Shown: piece after piece, positions 25,095 to 34,810 of the stretch
How positions within the stretch are numbered: the first letter of the stretch is position 1
Layout: each line of letters opens with the position of its first letter
Source: DAXETY01 sp051155755
Lineage (GTDB): Bacteria; Desulfobacterota; Desulfobacteria; Desulfobacterales; SG8-13
Assembly (NCBI GenBank): GCA_051155755.1
Contig: DAXETY010000035.1
Span: 1-64,000, forward strand
Direction of reading: 5' to 3'
DNA length: 64,000 nt
Notes under the pieces: generated by a model
Databases searched by the model: none
What the model saw: only the letters and a program-made list of their open reading frames with translations
Told to the model about the DNA's origin: nothing
Position numbers and translations under genes: made by a program

Positions 25095-26531
25095 ATGGAT
25101 TTCCTCGTAAATTTTTTCCAAGCTCTTCGTTGGCAGGATGTGCTGGACATTTTACTGAACAGCTACATTCTGTTTCGGTTTTATGTCTTGTTCCGGGGAA
25201 CCAACGTGCTGCGGGTGCTGTTCGGACTGGCCTGCATCTGGTTCGCCCAGCGGCTGGCACTCTCCATGGGGTTGATCGTCTCCAGCTGGGTCTCCCAGGG
25301 AATCACCGCCGCCGCCGCCCTCATCGTCGTGGTGATATTCCGCAACGAGATTCGGGCCGTACTGCAAACCAAAAACATCAAGGCCATCCTCTGGGACTTG
25401 CCCCAGAAAGAGGTGACCACGCCGATCGAAGTGATTTCCGACAGTGTTTTCGAGATGGCCTCCCGTCGCATCGGTGCCTTGATCGTCATTCCCGGCAAAG
25501 AAGAACTCGAAGAGCAGGTCCAGCATGGCGTTGACTGGCGGGGCCACATCTCCAAGGAGATGATCATCAGCATTTTCTGGCCGGACAATCCGGTCCACGA
25601 CGGCGCAGCGGTGATCTCCGGCAACCGGGTCCGGGAAGTCAAATGCATTCTGCCCCTTTCCAAACGCGAAGACCTCCCGTCCCATTACGGGACCCGTCAT
25701 CGGGCGGCGCTGGGTCTGGCGGAATCCACCGATGCCCTGGTCGTGGTCGTCTCCGAAGAGCGCGGCAAAGTTACCGTTGCCAAAGATGGGCTGTTGCAGC
25801 CGGTATATCACCCGGCCGAGCTCGAGCGGCGACTTCGCAATCATTTTGGTGTTTTTTTGAAAGGGCGCCCCGGCATCATCAATGAATCGCTGGAAATCGT
25901 CCTGGCATCGGTCCTGTCGGTCTTCTTTACCCTGGGCATCTGGATGAGCATCACCCAGGGACTCGATTCGCTGGCTTCCTTCGACGTTCCGGTGGAGTAC
26001 ATGAACCGCAAAACCAACCAGGAAATCATCAAGGCATCCGACGATTCGGTGGAATTGCAGATCAGCGCGACTCGCTCGCTGATTCGCACCGTCGATCCCG
26101 ACCAGCTGCGGGTGCGAGTGGACTTGAGCAAGGCGGTGATCGGACGCAACAGTTTTGTGCTGACCCGCGAAAATGTGACCCTGCCCCCCGGCGTGATTCT
26201 CAAAAATCTGGAACCGGAGCGCATCGATGTCACCCTGGACGTGTTGGTGGAAAAGGAGCTGCCTTTGCAGGCGGACTGGGTCGGCAGCATGCCGGAGGGA
26301 CTTTTGCTCGCCTCCGCCCGTCTGATCCCCGACCGTGTGGTGGTCATCGGTCCCAGTCGGATGCTGGAGAACCTGCAGACTCTGTATACGGAAGAAATTC
26401 CGGTGGATCCACTGACCACTTCGGATTCGATGACAGTGACCCTGGCACTAAACCCATCGGTCAAGTTGGCCCCCTGGTTGGAAAACCGTGTCAACATTGA
26501 TTATCAGGTCCAACCGCGGGAACCGCTGTAG
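25095..26531 (+). CDS. cdaA: diadenylate cyclase CdaA fused to YbbR (CdaR-like) domains
   Basis: 478-residue membrane enzyme making cyclic di-AMP from two ATP. Residues 1-85 hold about three membrane helices as in CdaA. The DAC catalytic domain at about 100-255 carries both active-site motifs: Asp169-Gly170-Ala171 in VHDGAAV and Arg201-His202-Arg203 in GTRHRAALG. Another hydrophobic helix at about 272-292 (IVLASVLSVFFTLGIW) is followed by about 185 residues with YbbR-like repeats (FDVPVEYMN, RVRVDLSKA, RIDVTLDVLVEKELPL). In Firmicutes the YbbR part is a separate gene, cdaR, that controls CdaA; here both lie in one chain. The DUF2914 gene ends two bases upstream and TamA starts 46 bp downstream. 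Confidence 0.9.
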   Translation: MDFLVNFFQALRWQDVLDILLNSYILFRFYVLFRGTNVLRVLFGLACIWFAQRLALSMGLIVSSWVSQGITAAAALIVVVIFRNEIRAVLQTKNIKAILWDLPQKEVTTPIEVISDSVFEMASRRIGALIVIPGKEELEEQVQHGVDWRGHISKEMIISIFWPDNPVHDGAAVISGNRVREVKCILPLSKREDLPSHYGTRHRAALGLAESTDALVVVVSEERGKVTVAKDGLLQPVYHPAELERRLRNHFGVFLKGRPGIINESLEIVLASVLSVFFTLGIWMSITQGLDSLASFDVPVEYMNRKTNQEIIKASDDSVELQISATRSLIRTVDPDQLRVRVDLSKAVIGRNSFVLTRENVTLPPGVILKNLEPERIDVTLDVLVEKELPLQADWVGSMPEGLLLASARLIPDRVVVIGPSRMLENLQTLYTEEIPVDPLTTSDSMTVTLALNPSVKLAPWLENRVNIDYQVQPREPL

Positions 26532-26577
26532 AAGGCCCCGGGCATCCGCCGCGCACTTCCCTTTTAGGGTCGACTCC

Positions 26578-28497
26578 ATGCATCCTTATGTTTCGGTCCT
26601 GTGCCTGCTGCTGACCCTGATGTTCATGCCTGCATCCGGACGGGCCCAGGCAGAGCTGCCCGAGCGTTTTCGGCTGGTCAGGCTGGAATTTCAAGGCCTG
26701 CAAAGCCTGTCGCCGGCAGTGCTGGAACGAAATCTTGCCGGTCGTCAGCCGCCTTTGTGGAAATTCTGGGTGCCCGGCCCCATCCTGGAGCCCCGGGATC
26801 TGGAAATGGATCGGCAGCGGATCGAGCAGGTGTACCGCAGTGAGGGTTTCTATCAGGCCGAAGCCGCCTTCAAGACCCGCCGGATGGGAGGCACTGCCGA
26901 CCCGAATCGAGCCCGAACAGAAGATCGGGACTCCGGCCTGCCGGCGGTGGCCGTGGTTTTTGAAATCATTGAGGGGCCGCCGGTGCGGGTGGATCGCCTC
27001 GAATTGAACTGGGATCGTCCGATCGAATCCATCGATTCGCAGGCATTGAAAGCAACGCTGCCGGTGCAGACAGATCGGCGTTTCCGTGTCGAAGACTACG
27101 AGGCCGCCAAGCAAAAGGTGCGTTTTTTGCTGGCCGATCGAGGCTTTCCGTTTGCAACTGTGGGCGGCCGGGCCGTGGTGGATTTGAACCGCAATCGCGC
27201 CGATGTTTTTCTGGAGATCGACACCGGCCCGCGGTCCACATTTGGCGCGGTGCGCATCGACCAGCCGCCGACGGGTACCGACGAAACCGTGTTGCGCCGG
27301 GCGCTCGCCTTCCGTGAAGGAGATCCCTGGTCCGCCGGTAAGCTGGAGGCCAGCCGCCGGAACCTTCTGCAACTCGATGTTTACCAGTCGGTCATTTTCG
27401 AACGCGGCCCGGCCCCGGAAAAAGATGGGGGACCGGTTCCGCTGACCCTGGATCTGAAACCCCGCCAAGGCCGCAGCCTTCAGCTGGGTATTGGCTACGG
27501 CACCGAAGATCGGCTTCGGCTGCGGGCCGCCCTAACCTGGCGCAACATGTTTCAGAAAGCCGGCCAGTTGACCCTGAGCGCCCGGCGGTCCAGCCTGGTC
27601 GAGACACTGCAGGTGCAATACCGGCAGCCGTATTTTCTCGAGGCCCGCAACACCCTGGATGCCCGCGGCGGCGTTCAGCAGGAAGATCTGGCCGCCTACA
27701 AGACCCGTGAGGCGTTCAACAATGTGAGCCTGACGCGCAAATTTCTCGAGGACTGGTCCTGGAAAGCCGACTACGGCCTGGCGTACACACGGCTTGACGA
27801 GCTGAAAGTCAATGCGCCGCAGGACGTCGAACAGTTGGCGGCGGATCGCTACACACTGGTCTCTGCCGTCACCGGCGAGGTGGTCCGGGACACCCGCGAC
27901 GATCTGTTGAATCCCAACGAGGGCATCTACATGAAAGCATCCGCCCGGCTGGCCCCCGAGGTGCTGGGATCGGAGGTCGAATTCGTGGCGCCGGCCTTCG
28001 AAGCACGTGCCTATCGGCCGTTGTTCGGTGGGTGGGTGCTTGCCGGTCGGCTGCGATGGGAGACCGTCCAGGAAATCGGCGATACGGACTTCATCCCGAT
28101 TTTCGAACGATTGTTTCTGGGAGGCAGCTACACCGTGCGCGGGTATGCGTTCCAGGAGATGCCGCCGCTGGATCCGGACACTGAAAACCCGCTGGGCGGA
28201 CAAACCGCACTCAATGCCAATCTGGAAATGCGGTTTCCCATTTATGGCAAGCTGAGGGGTACCGTGTTTATGGATGCCGGACAGGTGGATCCGGAGCCGT
28301 TCCATGTGATGCTGGACGAGGTCCGTTACGCCGCCGGCGGCGGTTTGCGCTACGATACCGTGATCGGCCCCCTGCGCCTGGACTTCGGTTACAAGATCAA
28401 TCCGCCCACCCGCTCGGATATCGGGGATTTCACCGATCCGGACGCGGAAATCGGCGACCGCTGGCGAATTCACTTGAATATCGGGCAGACCTTTTAG
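26578..28497 (+). CDS. tamA: TamA-like outer membrane Omp85 protein
   Basis: 639-residue Omp85-family protein of the translocation and assembly module. A signal peptide ends near SGRAQA. POTRA-type domains follow at about residues 28-290 (RLVRLEFQGLQSL, VRVDRLELNWDR, FGAVRIDQPPTG). A C-terminal 16-strand barrel contains the conserved FLGGSYTVRGY, the VRGYAF-type L6 lock, with ERLFLGG before it, and ends GDRWRIHLNIGQTF with terminal phenylalanine. ATG 26578 follows AGGG. Next to tamB the assignment to TamA rather than BamA is well supported. It helps insert autotransporter-like barrels and move phospholipids. Confidence 0.92.
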   Translation: MHPYVSVLCLLLTLMFMPASGRAQAELPERFRLVRLEFQGLQSLSPAVLERNLAGRQPPLWKFWVPGPILEPRDLEMDRQRIEQVYRSEGFYQAEAAFKTRRMGGTADPNRARTEDRDSGLPAVAVVFEIIEGPPVRVDRLELNWDRPIESIDSQALKATLPVQTDRRFRVEDYEAAKQKVRFLLADRGFPFATVGGRAVVDLNRNRADVFLEIDTGPRSTFGAVRIDQPPTGTDETVLRRALAFREGDPWSAGKLEASRRNLLQLDVYQSVIFERGPAPEKDGGPVPLTLDLKPRQGRSLQLGIGYGTEDRLRLRAALTWRNMFQKAGQLTLSARRSSLVETLQVQYRQPYFLEARNTLDARGGVQQEDLAAYKTREAFNNVSLTRKFLEDWSWKADYGLAYTRLDELKVNAPQDVEQLAADRYTLVSAVTGEVVRDTRDDLLNPNEGIYMKASARLAPEVLGSEVEFVAPAFEARAYRPLFGGWVLAGRLRWETVQEIGDTDFIPIFERLFLGGSYTVRGYAFQEMPPLDPDTENPLGGQTALNANLEMRFPIYGKLRGTVFMDAGQVDPEPFHVMLDEVRYAAGGGLRYDTVIGPLRLDFGYKINPPTRSDIGDFTDPDAEIGDRWRIHLNIGQTF

Positions 28498-28725
28498 GTC
28501 TCTTTCAGGTTCGGTTTCCGCTAAGCGGCGAGCGGTGCTTCTGTGGAACACAGATTGATCTCGATGCGGGTTCCTGTGGTGGTACTTTCAGCGAGCCTCG
28601 ATCGTGGATTTTCTCCGGGGAAAGAGGATGCGGATGGACAGGGGGGGGACATTCTGTGCGACCGAAGCTTTTTCGGTTGAACCCGAACCAAATCGTGTCT
28701 CTTTTCCGAGCGGGGGACGGACCTG

Positions 28726-31700
28726 ATGCAATCGGAACAACAGGATCTTAAAAACACGAACCCGGAACGGGAACACCGCCCGAAGCTGCCGCGGCTGGTG
28801 CGCTGGGGGCTGTACCTGTTTTCGGCGCTGTTGTTTTTATTGCTGGCCGGCTATGTTGTGTTGCAACTGCCCGCCGTACAAAAACGGCTTCGACACCTGG
28901 CCGTCAGCGCGGTGGAACGACAACTGACAGTCAAAATGGATGTGGGGCGCATCAGCGGCAATTTGCTGCAGCATCTGACGCTGCATGACCTGCGGCTGGT
29001 TCGGGGGGGACGACAGCTGCTGAACGCCGATCGGATCAGCGTGCACTACCGGCTTCTGCCCCTGTTGCGACGGTCCTTTCAAATCCGGCTTCTGCGGGGG
29101 GAAGGGATCCGGCTGGATCTGGTCCAGGATGCCGCCGGACAATGGAATCTGCCGTCTTCCGGCAAATCGGTTCCGTCGCCTTCCGGCGCCGCAGCGTTCG
29201 ACCTGCGCATCGATCGATTTTCGCTGGCCGACAGCCGGCTCACAGTGGCACCCCGCGAGGGCCGAACCATCTCTGTGAATCATCTCAACCTGGAGGCCGT
29301 CCTTCTGGTCGGCGACACCATCGGTCTGAATCTGCAGCGCGCCGGTTTCACGCTGCAGCCGGCGGCGCTTTCGATCCGCAATCTGCACGGAAGCCTCCTT
29401 TACCGGCCTGGAGAACAGCAGCTGGCCGTCCGGCGGCTGACCCTGGAAACGGCCGGTTCGCACCTGGTGCTGGATGGCAGCCTGCAGCGTCTTCAGCAAG
29501 AACCAACCTTGGATGCCGAATTGCGCATCGAGACGCTTTCTTTCGAGGAGCTCGACCGGATGCTGCCCGGCCCCTCCCTGCAGAACCGACCGCTGCAGGG
29601 TACGATCCGACTGACCGGCACGGCGGCAGCGCTGCAGCACCAAATCCGGCTCCAGATGCAAGACCAGCGATTTACCGCCAACGGGCAGGCCAGCTTTTTC
29701 GCCAACGGCCGCTGGCGGCTGGAAACCAGCGGATCCGTCAACGGTTTCGATCCCAGCCGACTTCCACTGGCACATCCTCCGGCGCTCGGGGGAGAATTGA
29801 ACGCCGATTTTGCCCTGCAATTCCAAAACCCAACGCACGGCGACCGCCGGGCAAAACTGTCAGTGGGTCTGTCGGCCTCGAGAATCGAGACCGTTACCCT
29901 GAATTCCGGTGACCTGGCGATGGAATTGCAGGAAGATACCCTCACTGTCACCGCCGGACGTCTTGCCGCTACAGCCGGTGAACTGCAGCTTCGGGGCCGG
30001 ATTTCGAAATTGACCGGCAAGCCCTTTCTGGATGCCGAAATCGGCGTGCGTAAACTCAAGCTCGGGCAATTGCCTTTGCCGGCGCCGGTTTCCGGAGTCC
30101 TCAACTTCGACACCTCCCTGCAGGCCGAGCAGATCGGTGCGGATCAAGCCGATCCGGCTTCCTGGCAAAGTCGGGTTACCCTGCAGGTCCAACCCTCGAA
30201 ACTGCAGGGAACGACGCTGACGGAGGCCCGTTTGAAGGCGAGATGGGACCGGGGCATGCTGAGCGTCGAGCAGCTGCGGTTCGATTCCGGAGTCGCTGGT
30301 GGCAACCTGTCCGGCAGTTTCGACCATCGCAAGGCCGCATGGCAGGTTCAAGGAGACTTGCGGGTACATGATTTGCGTCGGCTGCAGGATCTGGTTACCC
30401 ATTTCGTCCACCTGCCGGACTTGCTCGAAGCACCGGCAGGCGCGTTGAAAGCCTCCGGTTCGGCCCGGGGAGACGATCGCGAACTGCAAACCACTCTGAC
30501 CCTGCAGGGCAGCCTGACGGCATCCAGGCCGGTCTGGCCCGCCCGCTTTGCGCCCACCGGCAATGCCGATTTTGAATTGACATTGCAGGCCCGGCATCAC
30601 GGAGATCAATGGGGACTTCCTGCCGCCTGGAATGGTCAAATTCATCTGCAGTCGGCTCGTTCCTGGCGACTTTGGGATACCCAAATTCGAAAAACCAGCC
30701 TGCGGGCCGAGTGGGATGGCCGGCGTCTGGGCATACCGCAGCTGGAAATCGATTCCGAAATTGTCGATGCATCCCTGCAGGGCTCGCTGGCAGGCCATGC
30801 GCGCGCCGCCGAGGTAACCGGTAAGATCGAATTCCCGGAACTTCAGCGGCTGCAGCCCGTTTTGCAGCGATTGGCCCCCCCGCCGTATGCAAACCTTTCC
30901 CCGGCCGGCAGTCTGCGTGTTGAGGGCTCGGGCGCCGCCGACGCCGGCCGATGGGAGATCGACACCGAATTGAATGCCGCCGAGCTGTCCCTGCAGGGAT
31001 CGTCTGCGGCCAGCGTGTCCCTGAAGACCCGGTGGCAGGGGCGACCGGGCGATTTCACTGCTTCGGCCGAAGGACGGGTCGAAGATTTTTCTTCCAATGG
31101 CCGCCGTTTGACGCGGGTGGACATCCGGGCCGACGCCACCCATCGGTTTCTGGTACTGGATTTGCAGGCCCGGGCAGAGAACGAAGGCCGGCTGCAATTG
31201 GCCGGGCAGGCCGATGACTGGCTCGGACCGATCCGGCGGATCCGGGTGGATCTTTTGAAGTTGCAACATCCGCCGGCTCCCGTGCAGGGCTGGCTCACCA
31301 CGCTGCACAACCGGGGGCCGCTGATTTTCAGCCTTTCGTCGGATGCGGTGGAAATCGAAGCGATGCCGCTGGCCCTCGATGGTTCCGAACTGGCGCTGAA
31401 CGGCAGCCTGCGCCGCAGCGGCGAACAGGACCTGACGCTGCATCTGAGAGGATTTCCGCTGGCAGCGCTGTTCGACCGCTCCGAGGCCCCGGCCGACATG
31501 GACGGCCGGCTGGACCTGGCGGCACGCATTTTCGGAACCGCTGAAACACCCCAAATCGAGGCGCAACTTTCCATTGCCCTCGACTCCGAAGCTGCCGGGA
31601 TGCCGACCGATATGAACCTGCAGTTGACCTACCGCCGGGATGCGTTACGAGTGCAGGGACAGGGACGACGGGACGGAAACCGGCTGTTCGGAATGGAAGG

Positions 31701-33063
31701 CGGCCTCGATCTGGCCCTGCGGCTGCTGCCGTTTCAATTTCGTCCACGTCCGGGCAGTCTGGACCTGACCCTGACTGCAGACGGTTTGCAAATGGCCCAA
31801 CTTCCCGTGCCACTGCCCGAAACCTGGGACATCGAAGGGCTTGTCGACCTTCAACTCCGTGCGGTCGGCGATCTGACCGCACCGGCGCTCAGCGGATACG
31901 CCGCCCTGCACGAGGGTCGTCTGCGGCTGGGGGACGCCGGCCTGTCTTTCGAGGAGTTCAGCGCCCGCATTCAACTCGAACCCGAACGGGTTCGCATCGA
32001 CCAGGTCTCGCTGCGCGGGGATCGCGAAGGGACCCTGGAGGTCGCGGGTACGATTTCCCTGGACGGCTGGCAACCGTCGGATTATAACCTCCAATTTACC
32101 GGAGCGAATCTGCAGATTCCCTATCGGGATGTGGCGGTGGCGCGCATGAATGCCGATCTGAAATTCGCCGGCAGCCGGAGTCGGCCGAGCCTGACCGGTC
32201 GCCTGGATGTGTTGCAGGGTCGCATCGATCTGGACCGGATCGCGGCCGGAATGCCCGCGGATATCGAGATCGTCAGCACCCCGCAGCCGGAAGATCGGCG
32301 TTGGGTGTACCGCTCCGATTTCGAGCAAAGCGGATTTTTCGACGCACTGACAGCCGATGTTCTGATGGTCATTCGCGGGGACACCTGGGTCAAGGGAAAG
32401 GGGGTCAATGCCGAAATCAGCGGCAATCTGGAGTTGACCAAACAGGCCCAACAGCCGTTTCGTCTGATCGGCACCCTGGAGACGGTGCGCGGAAATTACA
32501 AGTTCCAGGGAAAGTTGTTCCGCATCACCACCGGAACCGTATCCTTCACCGGACAGCCCGAGCCGAATCCGGAACTGAACATCGAAGCCCGCACCCAGAT
32601 TCGGCGGGTGGACATTGTCGTGGCAATCTCCGGGCAGGCCGATCGATTGCGGTTGGAACTCAGCAGCGATCCACCCATGGAACAGTCCGACATTCTTTCC
32701 TACCTGGTTTTCGGACGCCCGTCATCCGAGTTGCGCTGGCAGCAGTCGGCCAGCGTGGAAAGTGCCGCACTCGGCATGACCGGCAATCTGGCTGCTGCCG
32801 AGCTCGAAGGTATTTTCGAAGAAGCCCTGAATCTGGACATGCTCACCTTCGAGTTCAGTGACGAAGAATTTGACCAGAGCACGCTGGCATTGGGAAAATA
32901 CGTCGCTCGCAATATCTTCGTGACCTACCGGCACGGGATTGCCACCCGGGGTTTCGGTCAGGTGGAGGTCGACTACCAGATCAATCGCAATTTCACGCTG
33001 CAAGCCCAGCTGGGGGACGAGCTGTCTTCCGGGGTCGACCTGATATGGGAACTCGATTTTTAA
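28726..33063 (+). CDS. tamB: TamB-like translocation and assembly module protein
   Basis: 1445-residue AsmA-like inner-membrane anchored protein. One N-terminal helix at about residues 26-50 (WGLYLFSALLFLLLAGYVVLQLP) is followed by more than 1300 residues of repetitive beta-rich sequence (LQL, LRG, LEG patterns) forming a periplasm-spanning groove. The C-terminal DUF490/TamB domain has SYLVFGRPSSEL, GLGQ-type GFGQVEVDYQINRN and terminal LIWELDF. It acts with TamA in lipid transport and outer-membrane protein assembly. It follows tamA after 228 bp in which only a weak ACCGAA/TTCGGT stem at about 28661-28679 is seen. An AT-rich inverted repeat begins seven bases after its stop. Confidence 0.93.
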   Translation: MQSEQQDLKNTNPEREHRPKLPRLVRWGLYLFSALLFLLLAGYVVLQLPAVQKRLRHLAVSAVERQLTVKMDVGRISGNLLQHLTLHDLRLVRGGRQLLNADRISVHYRLLPLLRRSFQIRLLRGEGIRLDLVQDAAGQWNLPSSGKSVPSPSGAAAFDLRIDRFSLADSRLTVAPREGRTISVNHLNLEAVLLVGDTIGLNLQRAGFTLQPAALSIRNLHGSLLYRPGEQQLAVRRLTLETAGSHLVLDGSLQRLQQEPTLDAELRIETLSFEELDRMLPGPSLQNRPLQGTIRLTGTAAALQHQIRLQMQDQRFTANGQASFFANGRWRLETSGSVNGFDPSRLPLAHPPALGGELNADFALQFQNPTHGDRRAKLSVGLSASRIETVTLNSGDLAMELQEDTLTVTAGRLAATAGELQLRGRISKLTGKPFLDAEIGVRKLKLGQLPLPAPVSGVLNFDTSLQAEQIGADQADPASWQSRVTLQVQPSKLQGTTLTEARLKARWDRGMLSVEQLRFDSGVAGGNLSGSFDHRKAAWQVQGDLRVHDLRRLQDLVTHFVHLPDLLEAPAGALKASGSARGDDRELQTTLTLQGSLTASRPVWPARFAPTGNADFELTLQARHHGDQWGLPAAWNGQIHLQSARSWRLWDTQIRKTSLRAEWDGRRLGIPQLEIDSEIVDASLQGSLAGHARAAEVTGKIEFPELQRLQPVLQRLAPPPYANLSPAGSLRVEGSGAADAGRWEIDTELNAAELSLQGSSAASVSLKTRWQGRPGDFTASAEGRVEDFSSNGRRLTRVDIRADATHRFLVLDLQARAENEGRLQLAGQADDWLGPIRRIRVDLLKLQHPPAPVQGWLTTLHNRGPLIFSLSSDAVEIEAMPLALDGSELALNGSLRRSGEQDLTLHLRGFPLAALFDRSEAPADMDGRLDLAARIFGTAETPQIEAQLSIALDSEAAGMPTDMNLQLTYRRDALRVQGQGRRDGNRLFGMEGGLDLALRLLPFQFRPRPGSLDLTLTADGLQMAQLPVPLPETWDIEGLVDLQLRAVGDLTAPALSGYAALHEGRLRLGDAGLSFEEFSARIQLEPERVRIDQVSLRGDREGTLEVAGTISLDGWQPSDYNLQFTGANLQIPYRDVAVARMNADLKFAGSRSRPSLTGRLDVLQGRIDLDRIAAGMPADIEIVSTPQPEDRRWVYRSDFEQSGFFDALTADVLMVIRGDTWVKGKGVNAEISGNLELTKQAQQPFRLIGTLETVRGNYKFQGKLFRITTGTVSFTGQPEPNPELNIEARTQIRRVDIVVAISGQADRLRLELSSDPPMEQSDILSYLVFGRPSSELRWQQSASVESAALGMTGNLAAAELEGIFEEALNLDMLTFEFSDEEFDQSTLALGKYVARNIFVTYRHGIATRGFGQVEVDYQINRNFTLQAQLGDELSSGVDLIWELDF

Positions 33064-33069
33064 GTCCCA

Positions 33070-33171
33070 CCTAAACTGAGCGTTTCAAATTTTGAAAATG
33101 CAGATTTTTTATTTTATTTAAGAGACTTAAATCGATTTTAGTTTTGAAAATTTGAAACGCTCAATTTAGAT
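33070..33171. repeat. AT-rich element with terminal inverted repeats (family B, full copy)
   Basis: About 102 bp. The ends are near-perfect 29-bp inverted repeats, outer part CTAAA(C/T)TGAGCGTTTCAAATTTT, around an AT-rich centre (GATTTTTTATTTTATTTAAG). The left half recurs at 57609-57665. The base composition contrasts sharply with the surrounding GC-rich genes. It could be a MITE-like mobile remnant or a strong bidirectional hairpin after tamB. No clean target-site duplication is seen. Confidence 0.8.
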
Positions 33172-33341
33172 CCCAAGAAGGTCTCGGACTTGACGAAATC
33201 CCATCCGAGTGGCAATTTCTGCCTGAATGGCCCGGGAAAGATGGGAATCGGCGGATCCGATGCAGATCGGCACCGCGGAACGGTTTGCCCACAGGCTCCG
33301 TTTCAGCGCCGCTCCACAAGCATTGGCCGGAGATATGGATC

Positions 33342-34748
33342 ATGACGGAAAATCCGAAAACGACGGTTTCGTGCATATGGGCGGCTGCGCTGGTGGCTTT
33401 AATGGTTCTTGCCGGCTGCCGGCCGGAATCCGAAACCGGCCTGGATCGCATCTGGCGGCAGGGGCGCATCACCGTGCTCACCGAAAACAACGCGCACTGC
33501 TATTATATCTACCGGGATCGGCCCGTCGGCTTCGAATATGAGCTCGCCGCAGCCTTTGCGCGTCACCTGGTGGTGGATCTGGAGGTTTCGGCCCCCGGTT
33601 GGGAAGAAATGTTTGAAATGCTGGCCGAGGGCCAGGGCGACGTGATCGCTGCCAGTGTCACGCGCACGCCCCGGCGCAACAGCCGTTTTGATTTTTCGGA
33701 CGGCTATCTGACCATCCAGCAGCATATCATCGTCCACCAGAGAAATCGCGATATCCGTTCCATCGAGGATTTGAACGGGCGCACCGTGCACGTGCGCAGC
33801 GGGACTTCCTACGAGCAGCGCCTCGAGGAGCTGATTTCCGACGGCCTGGCCTTGAATTTGATCCGCATTCGCAATGTGCCCACCGAGGAATTGATCCGGC
33901 AGGTGGCGGAAAACGAGATCGAAATCACTGTTGCCGACACCAATGTCGCGCAGCTGAACCGGCGGTACTACCCGGATGTCGACGTTCGGTTCCCCATCAG
34001 CGAGCGGCAGGTCATTGCCTGGGCCGTGCGCAAAGGGGATCAGGTGCTGCTGGCACAGATCAATCGATTTTTCACGAAAATATTCAACGACGGCACCTTC
34101 GAGCGTCTGCATCACAAATACTACTCCAACGTGGATGTTTTCGATTATTTCGATCTGAAAGTGTTCCACCGGCGCATTGAAACCCGGCTCCCGGAATACG
34201 AGACGGTCATACGCCGGGAGTCCCACCGTCATGGTTTCGACTGGCGGCTGGTGGCTGCCATTATTTACCAGGAGTCCCATTTCAATCCCCGGGCCGAAAG
34301 TTATACCGGCGTGCGGGGACTGATGCAGCTGACCACCGATACCGCCGAGGAACTCGGCGTGAACAACCGCCTCGACCCGGAGCAGAGCATCGCCGGCGGG
34401 GTGAAATACCTGCGCCGTCTCTACGATCGTTTCGAAGACATCCCGGGTTTTGACCGCATGCTGTTTACGCTGGCCAGTTACAACGTCGGGTACGGTCACG
34501 TTCGGGATGCCCAGAAAATTGCCGCCGCAAAGAAGTTGGACCCGACCAAGTGGTCGTCACTCAAAGAGGTCCTGCCGCTGCTGCGCTATCCGGCATACTA
34601 CCAACAGGCCGAATTTGGTTATGCCCGCGGTACCGAGCCCGTGCGTTACGTGCGTCGCATTCTGACTTACTATGACATTCTGAGAAGGACGGCGATCAGC
34701 CGCGAGGAATACCGCCGTTCCACGTCGAGGCCGCTCTACAGCCTGTAA
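33342..34748 (+). CDS. mltF: membrane-bound lytic murein transglycosylase F
   Basis: 468-residue lipoprotein with lipobox VLAGC, Cys26. A periplasmic solute-binding domain of family 3 covers about residues 35-270 (GRITVLTENNAHCYYIY, YELAAAFARHL, VTRTPRR). A C-terminal SLT lysozyme-like domain follows with catalytic Glu311 in YQESHFNP, the GVRGLMQLT motif and ASYNVGYGHV. MltF cleaves the glycan backbone to 1,6-anhydro-MurNAc ends and, as known for the family, may sense muropeptides through the first domain. ATG 33342 is chosen for the GGAGA upstream. It stands alone between the family B repeat and a stress-protein gene. Confidence 0.93.
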   Translation: MTENPKTTVSCIWAAALVALMVLAGCRPESETGLDRIWRQGRITVLTENNAHCYYIYRDRPVGFEYELAAAFARHLVVDLEVSAPGWEEMFEMLAEGQGDVIAASVTRTPRRNSRFDFSDGYLTIQQHIIVHQRNRDIRSIEDLNGRTVHVRSGTSYEQRLEELISDGLALNLIRIRNVPTEELIRQVAENEIEITVADTNVAQLNRRYYPDVDVRFPISERQVIAWAVRKGDQVLLAQINRFFTKIFNDGTFERLHHKYYSNVDVFDYFDLKVFHRRIETRLPEYETVIRRESHRHGFDWRLVAAIIYQESHFNPRAESYTGVRGLMQLTTDTAEELGVNNRLDPEQSIAGGVKYLRRLYDRFEDIPGFDRMLFTLASYNVGYGHVRDAQKIAAAKKLDPTKWSSLKEVLPLLRYPAYYQQAEFGYARGTEPVRYVRRILTYYDILRRTAISREEYRRSTSRPLYSL

Positions 34749-34810
34749 AGAACATTTTCTGGCGCTCACTTCTCTTTCAATCAGCGACTTTGTATGCCTA
34801 CGGAGGAACC

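Noticed and set aside
29860..31566. 568-codon minus-strand ORF
   Set aside because: Antisense shadow inside tamB, with no start signal and no domain-like sequence.
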